From NCBI RefSeq assembly GCF_020404845.1, contig NZ_JAIOJZ010000021.1, positions 62,001 through 126,000 of the forward strand: 64,000 nucleotides of DNA. Direction: 5' to 3'. The stretch comes from Streptomyces hyderabadensis. GTDB lineage: Bacteria > Actinomycetota > Actinomycetes > Streptomycetales > Streptomycetaceae. This document shows, piece by piece, positions 33,251-42,110 of the stretch (position 1 is the stretch's first letter; every line of letters begins with the position of its first letter). The notes under the pieces are model-generated. The model was not told the origin of the DNA. It searched no databases and was given only the letters and a program-made list of their open reading frames with translations. Position numbers and translations under genes: made by a program.

Positions 33251-33955
33251 GTGGCAGTCCTGTCCAGCATCAGCCGCACGGCATCACGCCGTGGCGTCCG
33301 CGCCCTCGGCGTCGTCGCCGCCTCCGCGGCCCTGGCGCTCAGCGCCTCGGGCAACGCTCTCGCCTGCAACATCAACGAGTTCTCCGCCGCAGCCAAGTGC
33401 GACGGGGACAACGGTGTCATCACCGTCACCGACGTGGACCCGGCCGGCATCCCGGCCACCGTCACCGTCTCCCTGAAGAGCACCGGGGAGCAGGTCGGCC
33501 AGGAGACGGTCAAGGGCTCCAAGGAGGGCACCACGGTCACCTTCGCCGTGGACTGGAAGCCGAACACCGAGTACCGCGTCCACGTCAAGGCCGACAAGTA
33601 CGTCGACGAGTACATCAAGCCGGACCTCACGACCCCGTCGACGCCCTGCAAGACCGAGGACACCCCGGCCCCGACCCCGTCGGAGAGCTCCTCGACCCCG
33701 TCCGACGAGACGGAGTCCCCGGCACCCGAACCGTCCACGTCGGCCCCCGCGCCGTCGCAGCCGGAGAGCACCGCCCCGGCGGCCGTGCCGGAGGACAACG
33801 CCCCGTCCCCGGCGGCCGGTGACTCCAACCTCGCCGAGACCGGCGCCAACTCCAACACCGGCATGATCGCCGGTATCGCGGCGGCGCTGGTCGTCGTCGG
33901 TGGCGGCGCCGTCTTCTTCGGCATGCGCCGTCGCGGGGCGAAGAGCGGCAGCTGA
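33251..33955 (+). CDS. sortase-anchored LAETG surface protein
   Basis: This is a cell-wall-linked surface protein of 234 residues. A Sec signal peptide (about 1-38) leads to a ~90-residue beta-rich domain (40-130) with three cysteines (39, 50, 133). A 55-residue Pro/Ser/Thr/Glu-rich stalk follows, then sortase signal LAETG (194-198), a membrane helix (about 204-224) and the positive tail MRRRGAK. Streptomyces sortase E recognises LAxTG, so attachment to peptidoglycan is expected. The role of the beta domain is unknown. GTG 33251 follows AAGGA at 33241-33245. Confidence 0.9.
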   Translation: MAVLSSISRTASRRGVRALGVVAASAALALSASGNALACNINEFSAAAKCDGDNGVITVTDVDPAGIPATVTVSLKSTGEQVGQETVKGSKEGTTVTFAVDWKPNTEYRVHVKADKYVDEYIKPDLTTPSTPCKTEDTPAPTPSESSSTPSDETESPAPEPSTSAPAPSQPESTAPAAVPEDNAPSPAAGDSNLAETGANSNTGMIAGIAAALVVVGGGAVFFGMRRRGAKSGS

Positions 33956-33979
33956 TCTCCCGCGCCTTCGCGCTCATCG

Positions 33980-34012
33980 CGGTGGCCCGTCCCGGTCCGG
34001 GGCGGGCCACCG
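33980..34012. terminator. bidirectional terminator
   Basis: A perfect 10-bp stem (33980-33989 with 34003-34012) lies between the convergent LAETG-protein and isomerase-like genes, five bases from the latter's stop. Confidence 0.8.
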
Positions 34013-34017
34013 TCGTG

Positions 34018-34818
34018 TCAGCCGAACGTGGCCTTATCCAGCCAGAGTTCCAGCAGTTTGCGGTCGCCGAGCACGTCGAGCCCCGGGGTGTCCAGCGGCA
34101 GCCGTCCGTAGAAGACCAGCAGCACGTCCGTGAGCGGGCCGCGCAGTGCCACCGTCGCCTTCTCGTGCCCGCGGCGCCAGGTGATGCCCTCGTCGGGAAG
34201 CTCGACCAGCCACTCGGCGTTCAGCTCGGCCGGGGTGTCGGTCGCGTGCAGGTGCAGGCTGCTGCCGGGGGCGCGCAGTTCGTTCGCCGCCGCGCCGGGC
34301 AGGACCCGCTGCACGAACCGCACGATGTCCAGCCACTCGTCGATCGCGTCGGCCGCCACCTCGGGCGCGACCGTCCGGACGGGCCGCCCCGCCGCGAGTG
34401 CCGCGTCCGCGCCGTGGACGACGAGTTCGTGCGTCATCCGCCGCGCCCAGAACCCCGCCGTGTCGATGCCGGCCCACGACCACGCGCGCGCGTCCGGACC
34501 GGCCTCCCGCAGGGCGCCGACGACGACCTCGCCGGACTCCGCCAGCCACGCGTCCAGCGCCGCCGCGTCCCCGCTCGCCGCGGGCCCCTCGGCTCCGGGC
34601 GCCCGGTCCACCGGGACGTCCTCCTCGGCGCGGGTGGCGACGATCAGGCCGGTCCAGCGCAGGGCCCGGCCCACGTGCCGCACCAGGTCCTCCAGGGTCC
34701 AGTCCGGGCAGGTCGGCACGGTGGCGGACAGGTCCACGCCGGAGGTGACCACGGCCCTCATCCTGCTCACCTGGTGAACGATTTCGTCGCAGTACCGGTC
34801 GTGCGCGAGGAGTGTCAT
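34018..34818 (-). CDS. maleylpyruvate isomerase/mycothiol-dependent (DinB-like) protein
   Basis: The 266-residue protein has an N-terminal four-helix MDMPI/DinB-like domain with the metal-ligand pattern seen as DLVRHVGRALRWTG (His) and TAGFWARRMTHELVVHGAD (two His), then a C-terminal MDMPI domain (about 170-265). Such actinobacterial proteins use mycothiol for isomerisation, S-transfer or detoxification. The exact reaction is not known here. The ATG at 34818 begins MTLLAHDRYCDEIVHQ. It sits between the LAETG gene and thiQ, with no obvious operon partner. Confidence 0.88.
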   Translation of the reverse strand: MTLLAHDRYCDEIVHQVSRMRAVVTSGVDLSATVPTCPDWTLEDLVRHVGRALRWTGLIVATRAEEDVPVDRAPGAEGPAASGDAAALDAWLAESGEVVVGALREAGPDARAWSWAGIDTAGFWARRMTHELVVHGADAALAAGRPVRTVAPEVAADAIDEWLDIVRFVQRVLPGAAANELRAPGSSLHLHATDTPAELNAEWLVELPDEGITWRRGHEKATVALRGPLTDVLLVFYGRLPLDTPGLDVLGDRKLLELWLDKATFG

Positions 34819-34842
34819 GCGGTCACCCTACGAGCGGAACGA

Positions 34843-35925
34843 TCAGCCGAGCACGACGATTTCGGCCGCGTCGAACTCCACCCCGACCGCCGCCCCGACC
34901 TCCGGCGCCGCCCGCAGCGCGCAGGCCGCCTCCAGGCGGGGCGCGTCCTCGGGCTGGAGGTGCACGGCGACGTGCGTGCCGCGGAAGGTGCGGGCCGTGA
35001 CCGTGCAGCGCAGGCCCTCGTCGGCGGGGACGACGCGGACCCCGGCCGGCCGCACGAGCACCGTCCGGGTGCCCTGCGGGGCGTCCTCGGGCACCGGCAG
35101 CTTGCCCCACGGCGTGTCCGCGGCCTGCCCGGCGACGGACGCCTCGACCACGTTGTCGAAGCCGAGGAAGCGTGCCACGAAGGCGTCCGCCGGCCGCTGC
35201 CACACCTCCAGCGGCGTCCCCGACTGCGCGATCCGCCCGTCGCGCATCACCACGACCCGGTCGGCGAGCGCGAACGCCTCGCCCTGGTCGTGTGTCACGG
35301 CCAGCACCGTGGTGCCCAACCTCCCGAACAGCTCCCGCAGTTCCACCACGAGGCGCTCTCGCAGCGAGCGGTCCAGCTGGCCGAGCGGCTCGTCCAGCAT
35401 CAGCAGCCGCGGCCTGGGCGCCAGCGCACGGGCCAGCGCCACCCGCTGCTGCTCCCCGCCGGAGAGCGCGGCGACGGACCGGCGGGCGGCGCCCGGCAGC
35501 CCGACCAGCTCCAGCAACTCTCCCACCCGAGCCTGCTGCTCGGCCCGGGAGGCGCCGCGCATCCGCGGCCCGAAGGCGACGTTCCCGGCCACGTCGCGCT
35601 GCGGGAACAGCTGGTGGTCCTGGAACATCAGCCCGACCTCGCGCTTGTGCGCGGGCACCCCCGACTGGTCCCGCCCGTCCAGGGTCACCCGCCCGGCGTC
35701 CAGCGGCTGGAGCCCGGCGACGGCCCGCAGCAGCGTCGACTTGCCGCTGCCGCTGGGCCCGAGCACGCACACCACCTCGTGCTCGGCGACCCCCAGGTCG
35801 ACGGCGTCGAGCACGGCCCGGCCGCCGAAGCGGACGGTGGCGCCTTCGAGGCTCAGCAGGCTCGACGGCATGGGCGGCGGCGTCGGCTCGGGCGGCGTCG
35901 GCTGCACCGGCGGCGTCGGCGGCAT
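34843..35925 (-). CDS. thiQ: thiamine ABC transporter ATP-binding protein
   Basis: This ATPase powers import of thiamine or thiamine phosphates. The 360-residue protein has Walker A GPSGSGKS, signature LSGGEQQRV and Walker B LLMLDEP, with a C-terminal extension of ~110 residues that resembles the TOBE domain of FbpC/PotA-type ATPases. The N-terminal ~18 residues are proline-rich. The ATG at 35925 follows the permease stop after one base. The thiamine role is given by the operon's TPP riboswitch and ThiB-like binding protein. By sequence alone iron would be an alternative. Confidence 0.87.
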   Translation of the reverse strand: MPPTPPVQPTPPEPTPPPMPSSLLSLEGATVRFGGRAVLDAVDLGVAEHEVVCVLGPSGSGKSTLLRAVAGLQPLDAGRVTLDGRDQSGVPAHKREVGLMFQDHQLFPQRDVAGNVAFGPRMRGASRAEQQARVGELLELVGLPGAARRSVAALSGGEQQRVALARALAPRPRLLMLDEPLGQLDRSLRERLVVELRELFGRLGTTVLAVTHDQGEAFALADRVVVMRDGRIAQSGTPLEVWQRPADAFVARFLGFDNVVEASVAGQAADTPWGKLPVPEDAPQGTRTVLVRPAGVRVVPADEGLRCTVTARTFRGTHVAVHLQPEDAPRLEAACALRAAPEVGAAVGVEFDAAEIVVLG

Positions 35926-35926
35926 G

Positions 35927-37600
35927 TCAGAACTCCCCGCTCCGGTCGGTCCGCAGCCGCTCCAGCACCACCAGGGCCACCGCGCACACCAGCATCAGAA
36001 TCGTCGAAAGGGCCATCGCCTGGCCGTAGTTCATGTCTCCGGGCCGCCCCAGCAGCCGGGCCACGGCGACCGGCAGCGTCGGGTTGTCCGGCCGCGCGAT
36101 GAACACCGTCGCGCCGAACTCGCCCAGCGACACCGCGAAGGCGAACCCGGCCGCGACCAGCAGTGCCCGCCGCACCATCGGCAGGTCCACCTCGCGCCAC
36201 ACCCGCCACGGCGACGCGCCGAGCACCGCCGCCGCCTCCCGCAGCCGCCCGTCCACCGCACGCAGCACCGGCAGCATGGTCCGTACGACGAAGGGGACGC
36301 CCACCAGCGCCTGCGCGAGCGGCACCAGGATCCAGGAGGACCTGAGGTCCAGCGGGGGTTCGTCCAGCGCGATCAGGAAGCCGAAGCCGACCGTCACGGC
36401 CGAGACGCCGAGCGGCAGCATCAGCAGCGCGTCGAAGCCGCGCACGAAGCGGCCCGCGTCGCGCCGGGTGAGCGCGGCGGCGGCCAGCCCGCCGATCACC
36501 ACGGCGATGGCGGTGGCGGCGACGGCGTACTGGAGGGAGTTGCCGATCGCCTCGATCGGCGGGACGAGGAAGGCCCCGCCGTCCTCGCTGGTCAGCGCCC
36601 GGTAGTAGCCGAAGCCGGACGCGCCCAGCGACCGCTGGACCAGCACCGCGAGCGGCAGCACCAGCAGGACCACGATCACGCCCAGGACCCCGGTGAGCAG
36701 CGCCCACTGCCCGGCCCCGCGCGGCCGGCGCGCGGTCGTGGCGGCGTCCACCAGCCGGAGCGCGCTCTCGCGCCGCCGCACCGTCCAGGCGTGCACGGCG
36801 AGGACCGCGGCGACGGCGGCGAACTGGACCAGCGTCAGCACGGCGGCCGTGGACAGGTCGAAGACCTGCGAGGTCTGGCGGTAGATCTCCACCTCCAGGG
36901 TGGAGAAGGTGGGCCCGCCGAGGATCTGCACGACACCGAAGGAGGTGAAGGTGAACAGGAAGACCATCAGCGCGGCGGCGGCCACGGCGGGCGCCAGCGC
37001 GGGCAGTGTCACCTGCCGCCAGGCCCGCAGCCGGGAGGCGCCGAGCATCCGCGCGGCCTCCTCCTGCCGCGGGTCGAGCTGCGCCCAGAGTCCGCCGACG
37101 GTGCGGACGACGACGGCGTAGTTGAAGAAGACGTGCGCGAGCAGGATCGCCCACACCGTGGTGTCCAGGCGCAGGCCCCACAGTTCGTCGAGCAGCCCGC
37201 CGCGCCCGACCAGCGCCAGGAACGCCGTGCCGACGACGACCGTCGGCAGCACGAACGGCACTGTCACCACGGCCCGCAGCACCTGCTTGCCGGGAAAGTC
37301 GAAGCGGGCGAAGACATAGGCGCCGGGCAGGGCGACCAGCAGCGTGAGCGCGGTGGAAGCCAGCGCCTGCCAGGTGGTGAACCACAGCACGTGTTGCACG
37401 TCGGACTGCGCGAGCACGTCCCCGATCCGCCCGAGCCGCCAGACCCCGTCGACGTCGAGGCCGCGCGCGACGATGGCGGCGACGGGGTAGGCGAAGAACA
37501 CCGCGAAGAACGCGACGGGCACGGCCATCAGGCCGAGCCGGACCGCGCTGCCGCGCGCGGTCCGGGCCGGCCTCACCGCCTGCTTGCCCGGGCGGGTCAC
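35927..37600 (-). CDS. thiP: thiamine ABC transporter permease (fused two-unit)
   Basis: The 557-residue permease joins two six-helix BPD-transport units in one chain, as in ThiP. EAA loops occur at RQEEAARMLGASRLRAWRQV and LREAAAVLGASPWRVWREV. GTG 37600 overlaps the TGA of thiB by four bases, which decides the start although the open frame runs much further upstream through thiB. It forms the channel for the ThiB cargo and is powered by ThiQ. Confidence 0.9.
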   Translation of the reverse strand: MTRPGKQAVRPARTARGSAVRLGLMAVPVAFFAVFFAYPVAAIVARGLDVDGVWRLGRIGDVLAQSDVQHVLWFTTWQALASTALTLLVALPGAYVFARFDFPGKQVLRAVVTVPFVLPTVVVGTAFLALVGRGGLLDELWGLRLDTTVWAILLAHVFFNYAVVVRTVGGLWAQLDPRQEEAARMLGASRLRAWRQVTLPALAPAVAAAALMVFLFTFTSFGVVQILGGPTFSTLEVEIYRQTSQVFDLSTAAVLTLVQFAAVAAVLAVHAWTVRRRESALRLVDAATTARRPRGAGQWALLTGVLGVIVVLLVLPLAVLVQRSLGASGFGYYRALTSEDGGAFLVPPIEAIGNSLQYAVAATAIAVVIGGLAAAALTRRDAGRFVRGFDALLMLPLGVSAVTVGFGFLIALDEPPLDLRSSWILVPLAQALVGVPFVVRTMLPVLRAVDGRLREAAAVLGASPWRVWREVDLPMVRRALLVAAGFAFAVSLGEFGATVFIARPDNPTLPVAVARLLGRPGDMNYGQAMALSTILMLVCAVALVVLERLRTDRSGEF

Positions 37601-38688
37601 TTCAGTACGAGCGAGGTCCACGACTTGACCCACTGGTCGCGGTTGCCGGCGATCTTCGCCGGGTCGAGGGTCTGCGGGTCCTTCGCCTGCGGCCCGAACT
37701 TCGAGAACACCTCGGGGACCTGCGCGCCCTCCCGCACCGGGTAGACGAACATGTTCAGCGGCATGTCCTCCTGGAAGGACTTGCTCAGCAGGAAGTCGAG
37801 GAGGGCCCTGCCGCCCTCGGGGTTCCGGGCGTTGCTGAGCAGGCCCGCGTACTCGACCTGCCGGAAGCAGGTGCCGTCGGCGACCCCGGTGGGGGCGGTG
37901 GCCGGCTGCGGATCGGCGTAGACGACCTCGACGGGCGGGGAGGAGGCGTAGGAGACGACGAGGGGCCGGTCGCCCTTGGCCTTCTTGCCGCCGGCCGAGC
38001 CGGAGAACTCCTCGTTGTACGCCTGCTCCCAGCTGTCGACGACCTTGACGCCGTTCGCCTTCAGCTTCTTCCAGTAGCCCTCCCAGCCGTCGTCCCCGTA
38101 CTGGGCGGCGGTGCCGAGCAGGAAGCCGAGACCGGGCGAGGAACTGCCCGCGTTCTCGGTGACGAGCAGGTCCTTGTACTCGGGCTTGAGGAGGTCGTCG
38201 AAGGACGTGGGCGGGGTCAGCCCGTGCTTGCTGAAGTACGCCTTGTCGTAGTTGACGCAGATGTCGCCGGTGTCGACGGGGGTGACCCGGTGCTTGTCCT
38301 GGTCCGTCCGGTACTCGGGCCGGACCTGGTCGGAGCCCTTCGCCTCGTACGGCTGGAACAGGCCGTTGTCGAGGGCGCGGGACAGCAGGGTGTTGTCGAC
38401 GCCGAAGAAGACGTCGCCCTGCGGGTTGTCCTTGGTGAGGATGGCCTTGTTGACGGCCTGGCCGGCGTCGCCGTCCTCCAGGACCTTGACCTGGTAGCCC
38501 GACTCCTTCTCGAAGGCGGCGATCACGTCCTTGGACGCGGCCCACGAGTCGTGGCTGACCAGGGTCACGGTCTTGGAGCCGCCGGAACCGCTGCCGCCGG
38601 CGTCGTCGGACGAGGATCCGCAGGCGGCCAGCGTGCCGACCATGCCGAGTCCGACGGCCAGGACACTGACCTTCTTGGTGATGCTCAC
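37597..38688 (-). CDS. thiB: thiamine-binding lipoprotein
   Basis: This extracellular substrate-binding protein of 363 residues has a Sec signal peptide with lipobox TLAAC (Cys23), then a serine/glycine linker and a periplasmic-binding fold beginning VTLVSHDSWAASKDV. This start and the VVVSYASSPPVEV motif match ThiB/TbpA proteins. GTG 38688 is preceded by AGGAGG. It is the first gene of thiB-thiP-thiQ and lies directly under TPP riboswitch control. Confidence 0.92.
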   Translation of the reverse strand: MSITKKVSVLAVGLGMVGTLAACGSSSDDAGGSGSGGSKTVTLVSHDSWAASKDVIAAFEKESGYQVKVLEDGDAGQAVNKAILTKDNPQGDVFFGVDNTLLSRALDNGLFQPYEAKGSDQVRPEYRTDQDKHRVTPVDTGDICVNYDKAYFSKHGLTPPTSFDDLLKPEYKDLLVTENAGSSSPGLGFLLGTAAQYGDDGWEGYWKKLKANGVKVVDSWEQAYNEEFSGSAGGKKAKGDRPLVVSYASSPPVEVVYADPQPATAPTGVADGTCFRQVEYAGLLSNARNPEGGRALLDFLLSKSFQEDMPLNMFVYPVREGAQVPEVFSKFGPQAKDPQTLDPAKIAGNRDQWVKSWTSLVLK

Positions 38689-38726
38689 TGAATTCCTCCT
38701 GGGTGACCAGGAGAAGACGCGGCCCC

Positions 38727-38755
38727 GCCCGGGACCCCTGGCGAGGGTCCCGGGC
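38727..38755 (-). terminator. riboswitch expression-platform hairpin
   Basis: A perfect 11-bp stem (38727-38737 with 38745-38755) with a seven-base loop lies between the TPP aptamer and the thiB Shine-Dalgarno. It can act as the OFF-state terminator or otherwise gate translation. Confidence 0.65.
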
Positions 38756-38778
38756 AGGGCGCAACAGCTCGAGTGGTG

Positions 38779-38868
38779 ACCGATCTCCCTACCCAGAATG
38801 ACCTGGGCCAGGTTCGGAGGGTCTGCGGCCGGTGCCGCACTCTCAGCGCTGTGGCGCTCCCCTGTCGG
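38779..38868 (-). ncRNA. TPP riboswitch (THI element)
   Basis: Read on the minus strand, the region carries the conserved THI blocks in order: a GGGGAGC 5' strand, CTGAGAGTGCGG (CTGAGA at 38846-38841), GCAGACCC, then ACCTG (38813-38809) and a closing GGGAGA segment. It lies 90 bases upstream of thiB. Binding of thiamine pyrophosphate should reduce transporter expression. Confidence 0.95.
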
Positions 38869-38911
38869 AATATGAAGATGTGACTGTGCTGACGTACTTC
38901 CGTCGGTCAGG

Positions 38912-40024
38912 TTACCGCTCGCTCGCGGCGAGCTGACCACACGCCCCGTCGATCTCCTGCCCACGGGTGTCCCGGATCGTCACCGGCACACCGTGCGCCG
39001 CGATCGCCTCCACGAACGCCTTCTCGTCCTCGGGCCGGGACGCGGTCCACTTGGAGCCGGGCGTGGGGTTCAGCGGGATCAGGTTGACGTGCACGGGCTT
39101 GCCCTTGAGCAGCCGCCCGAGCCGGTCACCGCGCCAGGCCTGGTCGTTGATGTCGCGGATCAGGGCGTACTCGATGGACAGCCGGCGCCCGGACTTCGCC
39201 GCGTACTCGAACCCGGCGTCCAGCACCTCGCGCACCTTCCACCGGGTGTTGACGGGGACCAGGGTGTCGCGCAGCTCGTCGTCGGGGGCGTGCAGGGAGA
39301 TGGCGAGGCGGCACTTGAAGCCCTCGTCGGCGAAGCGGTGGATCGCCGGGACGAGGCCGACCGTGGAGACGGTGATGCCGCGCTGGGACAGCCCGAGACC
39401 GTCGGGCTCGGGGTCGGTGAGGCGGCGGATGGAACCGACGACGCGGTTGTAGTTGGCGAGGGGCTCGCCCATGCCCATGAAGACGATGTTGCTGAGCCGG
39501 GCGGGGCCTCCCGGGACCTCGCCGTCCCTGAGCGCCCGCATGCCGTCCACGATCTGGTGCACGATCTCGGCGGTCGACAGGTTCCGGTCCAGGCCGGCCT
39601 GGCCGGTGGCGCAGAACGGGCAGTTCATGCCGCAGCCGGCCTGGGAGCTGATGCACATGGTCACCCGGTCCGGGTAGCGCATGAGGACGGACTCGACGAG
39701 CGTCCCGTCGAACAGCTTCCACAGCGTCTTGCGCGTGGTCCCCTGGTCGGTCGACAGGTGCCGCACGACCGTCATCAGCTCGGGCAGCAGCGCCTCCCGC
39801 AGCCCCTCGCGCGAACCGGCGGGGATGTCCGTCCACTGCTCGGGGGCGTGCGCGTACCGCGCGAAGTAGTGCTGGGAGAGCTGCTTCGCGCGGAACGGCT
39901 TCTCACCGATCGCGGCGACGGCCTCCTTGCGCTCGGCGGGCGTGAGGTCGGCAAGGTGCCGCGGCGGCCGCTTCGCCCCGCGGGGCGCGGCAAAGGTCAG
40001 CTCACCGGGGGCGGGACGGGCCAC
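38912..40024 (-). CDS. rlmN: dual-specificity RNA methyltransferase RlmN
   Basis: This radical-SAM enzyme methylates C2 of adenosine in 23S rRNA (A2503) and in some tRNAs. The 370-residue protein has the iron-sulfur motif CGMNCPFC, a GMGEPLANY motif for S-adenosylmethionine binding, and a conserved C-terminal cysteine (DGACGQL) that takes part in methyl transfer. GTG 40024 gives the normal family length. The ORF reaches further upstream to 40147 without conservation. It ends 44 bases from the TPP riboswitch. Confidence 0.93.
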   Translation of the reverse strand: MARPAPGELTFAAPRGAKRPPRHLADLTPAERKEAVAAIGEKPFRAKQLSQHYFARYAHAPEQWTDIPAGSREGLREALLPELMTVVRHLSTDQGTTRKTLWKLFDGTLVESVLMRYPDRVTMCISSQAGCGMNCPFCATGQAGLDRNLSTAEIVHQIVDGMRALRDGEVPGGPARLSNIVFMGMGEPLANYNRVVGSIRRLTDPEPDGLGLSQRGITVSTVGLVPAIHRFADEGFKCRLAISLHAPDDELRDTLVPVNTRWKVREVLDAGFEYAAKSGRRLSIEYALIRDINDQAWRGDRLGRLLKGKPVHVNLIPLNPTPGSKWTASRPEDEKAFVEAIAAHGVPVTIRDTRGQEIDGACGQLAASER

Positions 40025-40147
40025 GGTCGGACAACTCCTCAGGACGGCGGGCCTGTGGCAACCCCCCGCGTCGGCGGGGACAACGGCGGGACCATGCCGA
40101 AGCCAGGAGACCTCACTGGAAGACCCCCGCACCGGGCGGGGACACAC

Positions 40148-40182
40148 GGAAGGGCCCGCAGCCGGAAGCCGCAGGCCCTTCC
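40148..40182 (-). terminator. cdsA terminator
   Basis: A perfect 9-bp stem (40148-40156 with 40174-40182), extended by further pairs inside the loop, lies 18 bases beyond the cdsA stop. Confidence 0.75.
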
Positions 40183-40199
40183 AGACTACCCGATGGCTG

Positions 40200-41375
40200 T
40201 CAACCCGAGCCGACGAAGATCACCAGCAGCAGCCACACCACCGGCGCCGTCGGCAGCAGGGAGTCCAGGCGGTCCATGATGCCGCCGTGGCCCGGCAGCA
40301 GGGTGCCCATGTCCTTGATGCCGAGGTCCCGCTTGATCATGGACTCGCCAAGGTCGCCCAGGGTGGCGCTGATCGCGACCACGAGGCCGAGCAGCAGGCC
40401 CTGCCACCAGGTGCCGTCGTCGATCAGGAACTGCACGCACAGCGCGCCCGCCGCCATCGCGAACGCCACCGCTCCCACCAGGCCCTCGCGGGTCTTGCCG
40501 GGGCTGATGCGCGGGGCGAGCTTCTTCTTGCCGAAGCGCCAGCCGACGGCGTAGGCCCCGGTGTCGCTGACGACGGTCAGTATCAGGAAGACCAGCACCC
40601 GCCAGGCGCCGTCGTCGGCCGCCAGCATCATGGCGACGAACGTGGCCAGGAACGGCACGTAGAACGCGGCGAACAGGCCTGCCGTGACGTCCTTGAGGTA
40701 CCCCTCGGGCGGCTCCGTCATCCGCCAGACCAGCACCGCGAGCGCCGTCAGCGCCATCGCGACCCACGCCCCCTCGGCCCCGCGCGCATAGCCGGCGACC
40801 ACCATCGCGGCGCCGCCGATCGCGAGCGGGACGAGGGGCGCCTTGATGCCCTTGCGCTCCTGGAGCCGCGAGGTCAGCTCCCACAGGCCCACCACGACGG
40901 CGACCGCGATCACACCGACGAAGACGGCCTTGACGACGAACAGCGACGCGATGATCACCACGCCGAGGCCGACGCCGACCCCTATCGCGGCACCCAGGTC
41001 GCGCCCCGCGCTCTTCTTCTGCGACGGCTGGGACTGCGCCGGCTGCGGGGCGTCGGGCATGGGCTCCGGATTCTGCGGCACCGCCGCATACGGCTGCGCC
41101 GACGGACTCGGGTCGCGATACGGCTCGTCGCGAACGGGCTGGTCGTGGAACGGCTCGTCCCGGAACAAGGGACCGCTCAGCCGAGCGGTCCCCTGGTCGT
41201 CGTCCTGGTCTCCGCCGTGTTCGGGTACGTCGGGCACGATGGGCATGGGGCGAGTCTGCTGCGCGTAGTGCGCATCGTACGCGGGACCCGCCGGGCCGGC
41301 GCCCTGGACGGGTCCCTGGTCGGACGGCCCCCAGTACCCGGCTTGTGGCGGCGCTCCCCAGGAAGAGTCGTTCAT
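40200..41375 (-). CDS. cdsA: phosphatidate cytidylyltransferase
   Basis: This integral membrane enzyme makes CDP-diacylglycerol from phosphatidic acid and CTP for phospholipid synthesis. The 391-residue protein has ~125 N-terminal residues of hydrophilic Pro/Gln/Asp-rich sequence, which is long for the family, followed by about eight membrane helices. The CdsA signature KRDLGIKDMGTLLPGHGGIMDR is near the C-terminus. The start ATG 41375 shares its A with the frr stop (TGATG), so the two genes are translationally coupled. Confidence 0.92.
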   Translation of the reverse strand: MNDSSWGAPPQAGYWGPSDQGPVQGAGPAGPAYDAHYAQQTRPMPIVPDVPEHGGDQDDDQGTARLSGPLFRDEPFHDQPVRDEPYRDPSPSAQPYAAVPQNPEPMPDAPQPAQSQPSQKKSAGRDLGAAIGVGVGLGVVIIASLFVVKAVFVGVIAVAVVVGLWELTSRLQERKGIKAPLVPLAIGGAAMVVAGYARGAEGAWVAMALTALAVLVWRMTEPPEGYLKDVTAGLFAAFYVPFLATFVAMMLAADDGAWRVLVFLILTVVSDTGAYAVGWRFGKKKLAPRISPGKTREGLVGAVAFAMAAGALCVQFLIDDGTWWQGLLLGLVVAISATLGDLGESMIKRDLGIKDMGTLLPGHGGIMDRLDSLLPTAPVVWLLLVIFVGSG

Positions 41376-41932
41376 CAGACCTCGAGCAGCTCCGCTTCCT
41401 TGTGCTTCAGGAGCTCGTCCACCTGCGCGACGTACTTGGCGGTGGTGTCGTCCAGCTCCTTCTCCGCACGGCGGCCCTCGTCCTCGCCGACCTCGCCGTC
41501 CTTGACCATCTTGTCGATGGCGTCCTTGGCCTTGCGGCGCACGGAGCGGATCGAGACCTTGGCGTCCTCGCCCTTGCCCTTGGCCACCTTGATGTACTCC
41601 CGGCGGCGCTCCTCGGTCAGCTCGGGGAACACCACCCGGATGATGTTGCCGTCGTTGCTCGGGTTGACGCCCAGGTCGGAGTCGCGGATCGCCTGCTCGA
41701 TGTTGCGCAGGGCGCTCTTGTCGAAGGGGGTCACCACGGCCATCCGCGGCTCGGGCACGGAGAACGAGGCCAGCTGGTTGATCGGCGTCGGCGCGCCGTA
41801 GTAGTCGGCCACGATCTTGTTGAACATCGCCGGGTGCGCACGTCCGGTGCGGATCGCGGCGAAGTCCTCCTTGGCGACCACGACGGCCTTCTCCATCTTC
41901 TCCTCGGCCTCGAGGAGGGTCTCTTCGATCAC
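41375..41932 (-). CDS. frr: ribosome recycling factor
   Basis: The factor splits terminated ribosomes together with EF-G. The 185-residue product, the normal length, starts MIEETLLEAEEKMEKAV and contains the conserved RTGRAHP and PFDKSALRNIEQAI segments. GTG 41932 was chosen to give this family start. A GTG one codon upstream is also possible. It is followed by coupled cdsA and preceded by pyrH, the common bacterial order rpsB-tsf-pyrH-frr-cdsA. Confidence 0.95.
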   Translation of the reverse strand: MIEETLLEAEEKMEKAVVVAKEDFAAIRTGRAHPAMFNKIVADYYGAPTPINQLASFSVPEPRMAVVTPFDKSALRNIEQAIRDSDLGVNPSNDGNIIRVVFPELTEERRREYIKVAKGKGEDAKVSIRSVRRKAKDAIDKMVKDGEVGEDEGRRAEKELDDTTAKYVAQVDELLKHKEAELLEV

Positions 41933-42110
41933 CACTTGCTCCTGCGTGTCTTGAGTAGGCCCGGCTGCGGTTCCCTGCGGGCGGCGGCCGGCTGCGTCGC
42001 GTTCTTCCTGCACGGTTCCCGACCGGCGGGACATTGTCCATCCCCCGGCCCGGTCCCGTCCCGTCCGTCCCCCGGACAGGTGGCGTCCGCGGACGGGGGG
42101 TGTTCTCCGG

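Noticed and set aside
34817..37744. 975-codon plus-strand frame opposite thiQ/thiP
   Set aside because: Low-complexity shadow; the minus strand encodes a complete thiamine transporter under a TPP riboswitch.
37601..38764. Upstream part of the 945-codon frame that includes ThiP
   Set aside because: The part before GTG 37600 overlaps thiB in another frame and has no conserved content. The GTGA overlap marks the real start.
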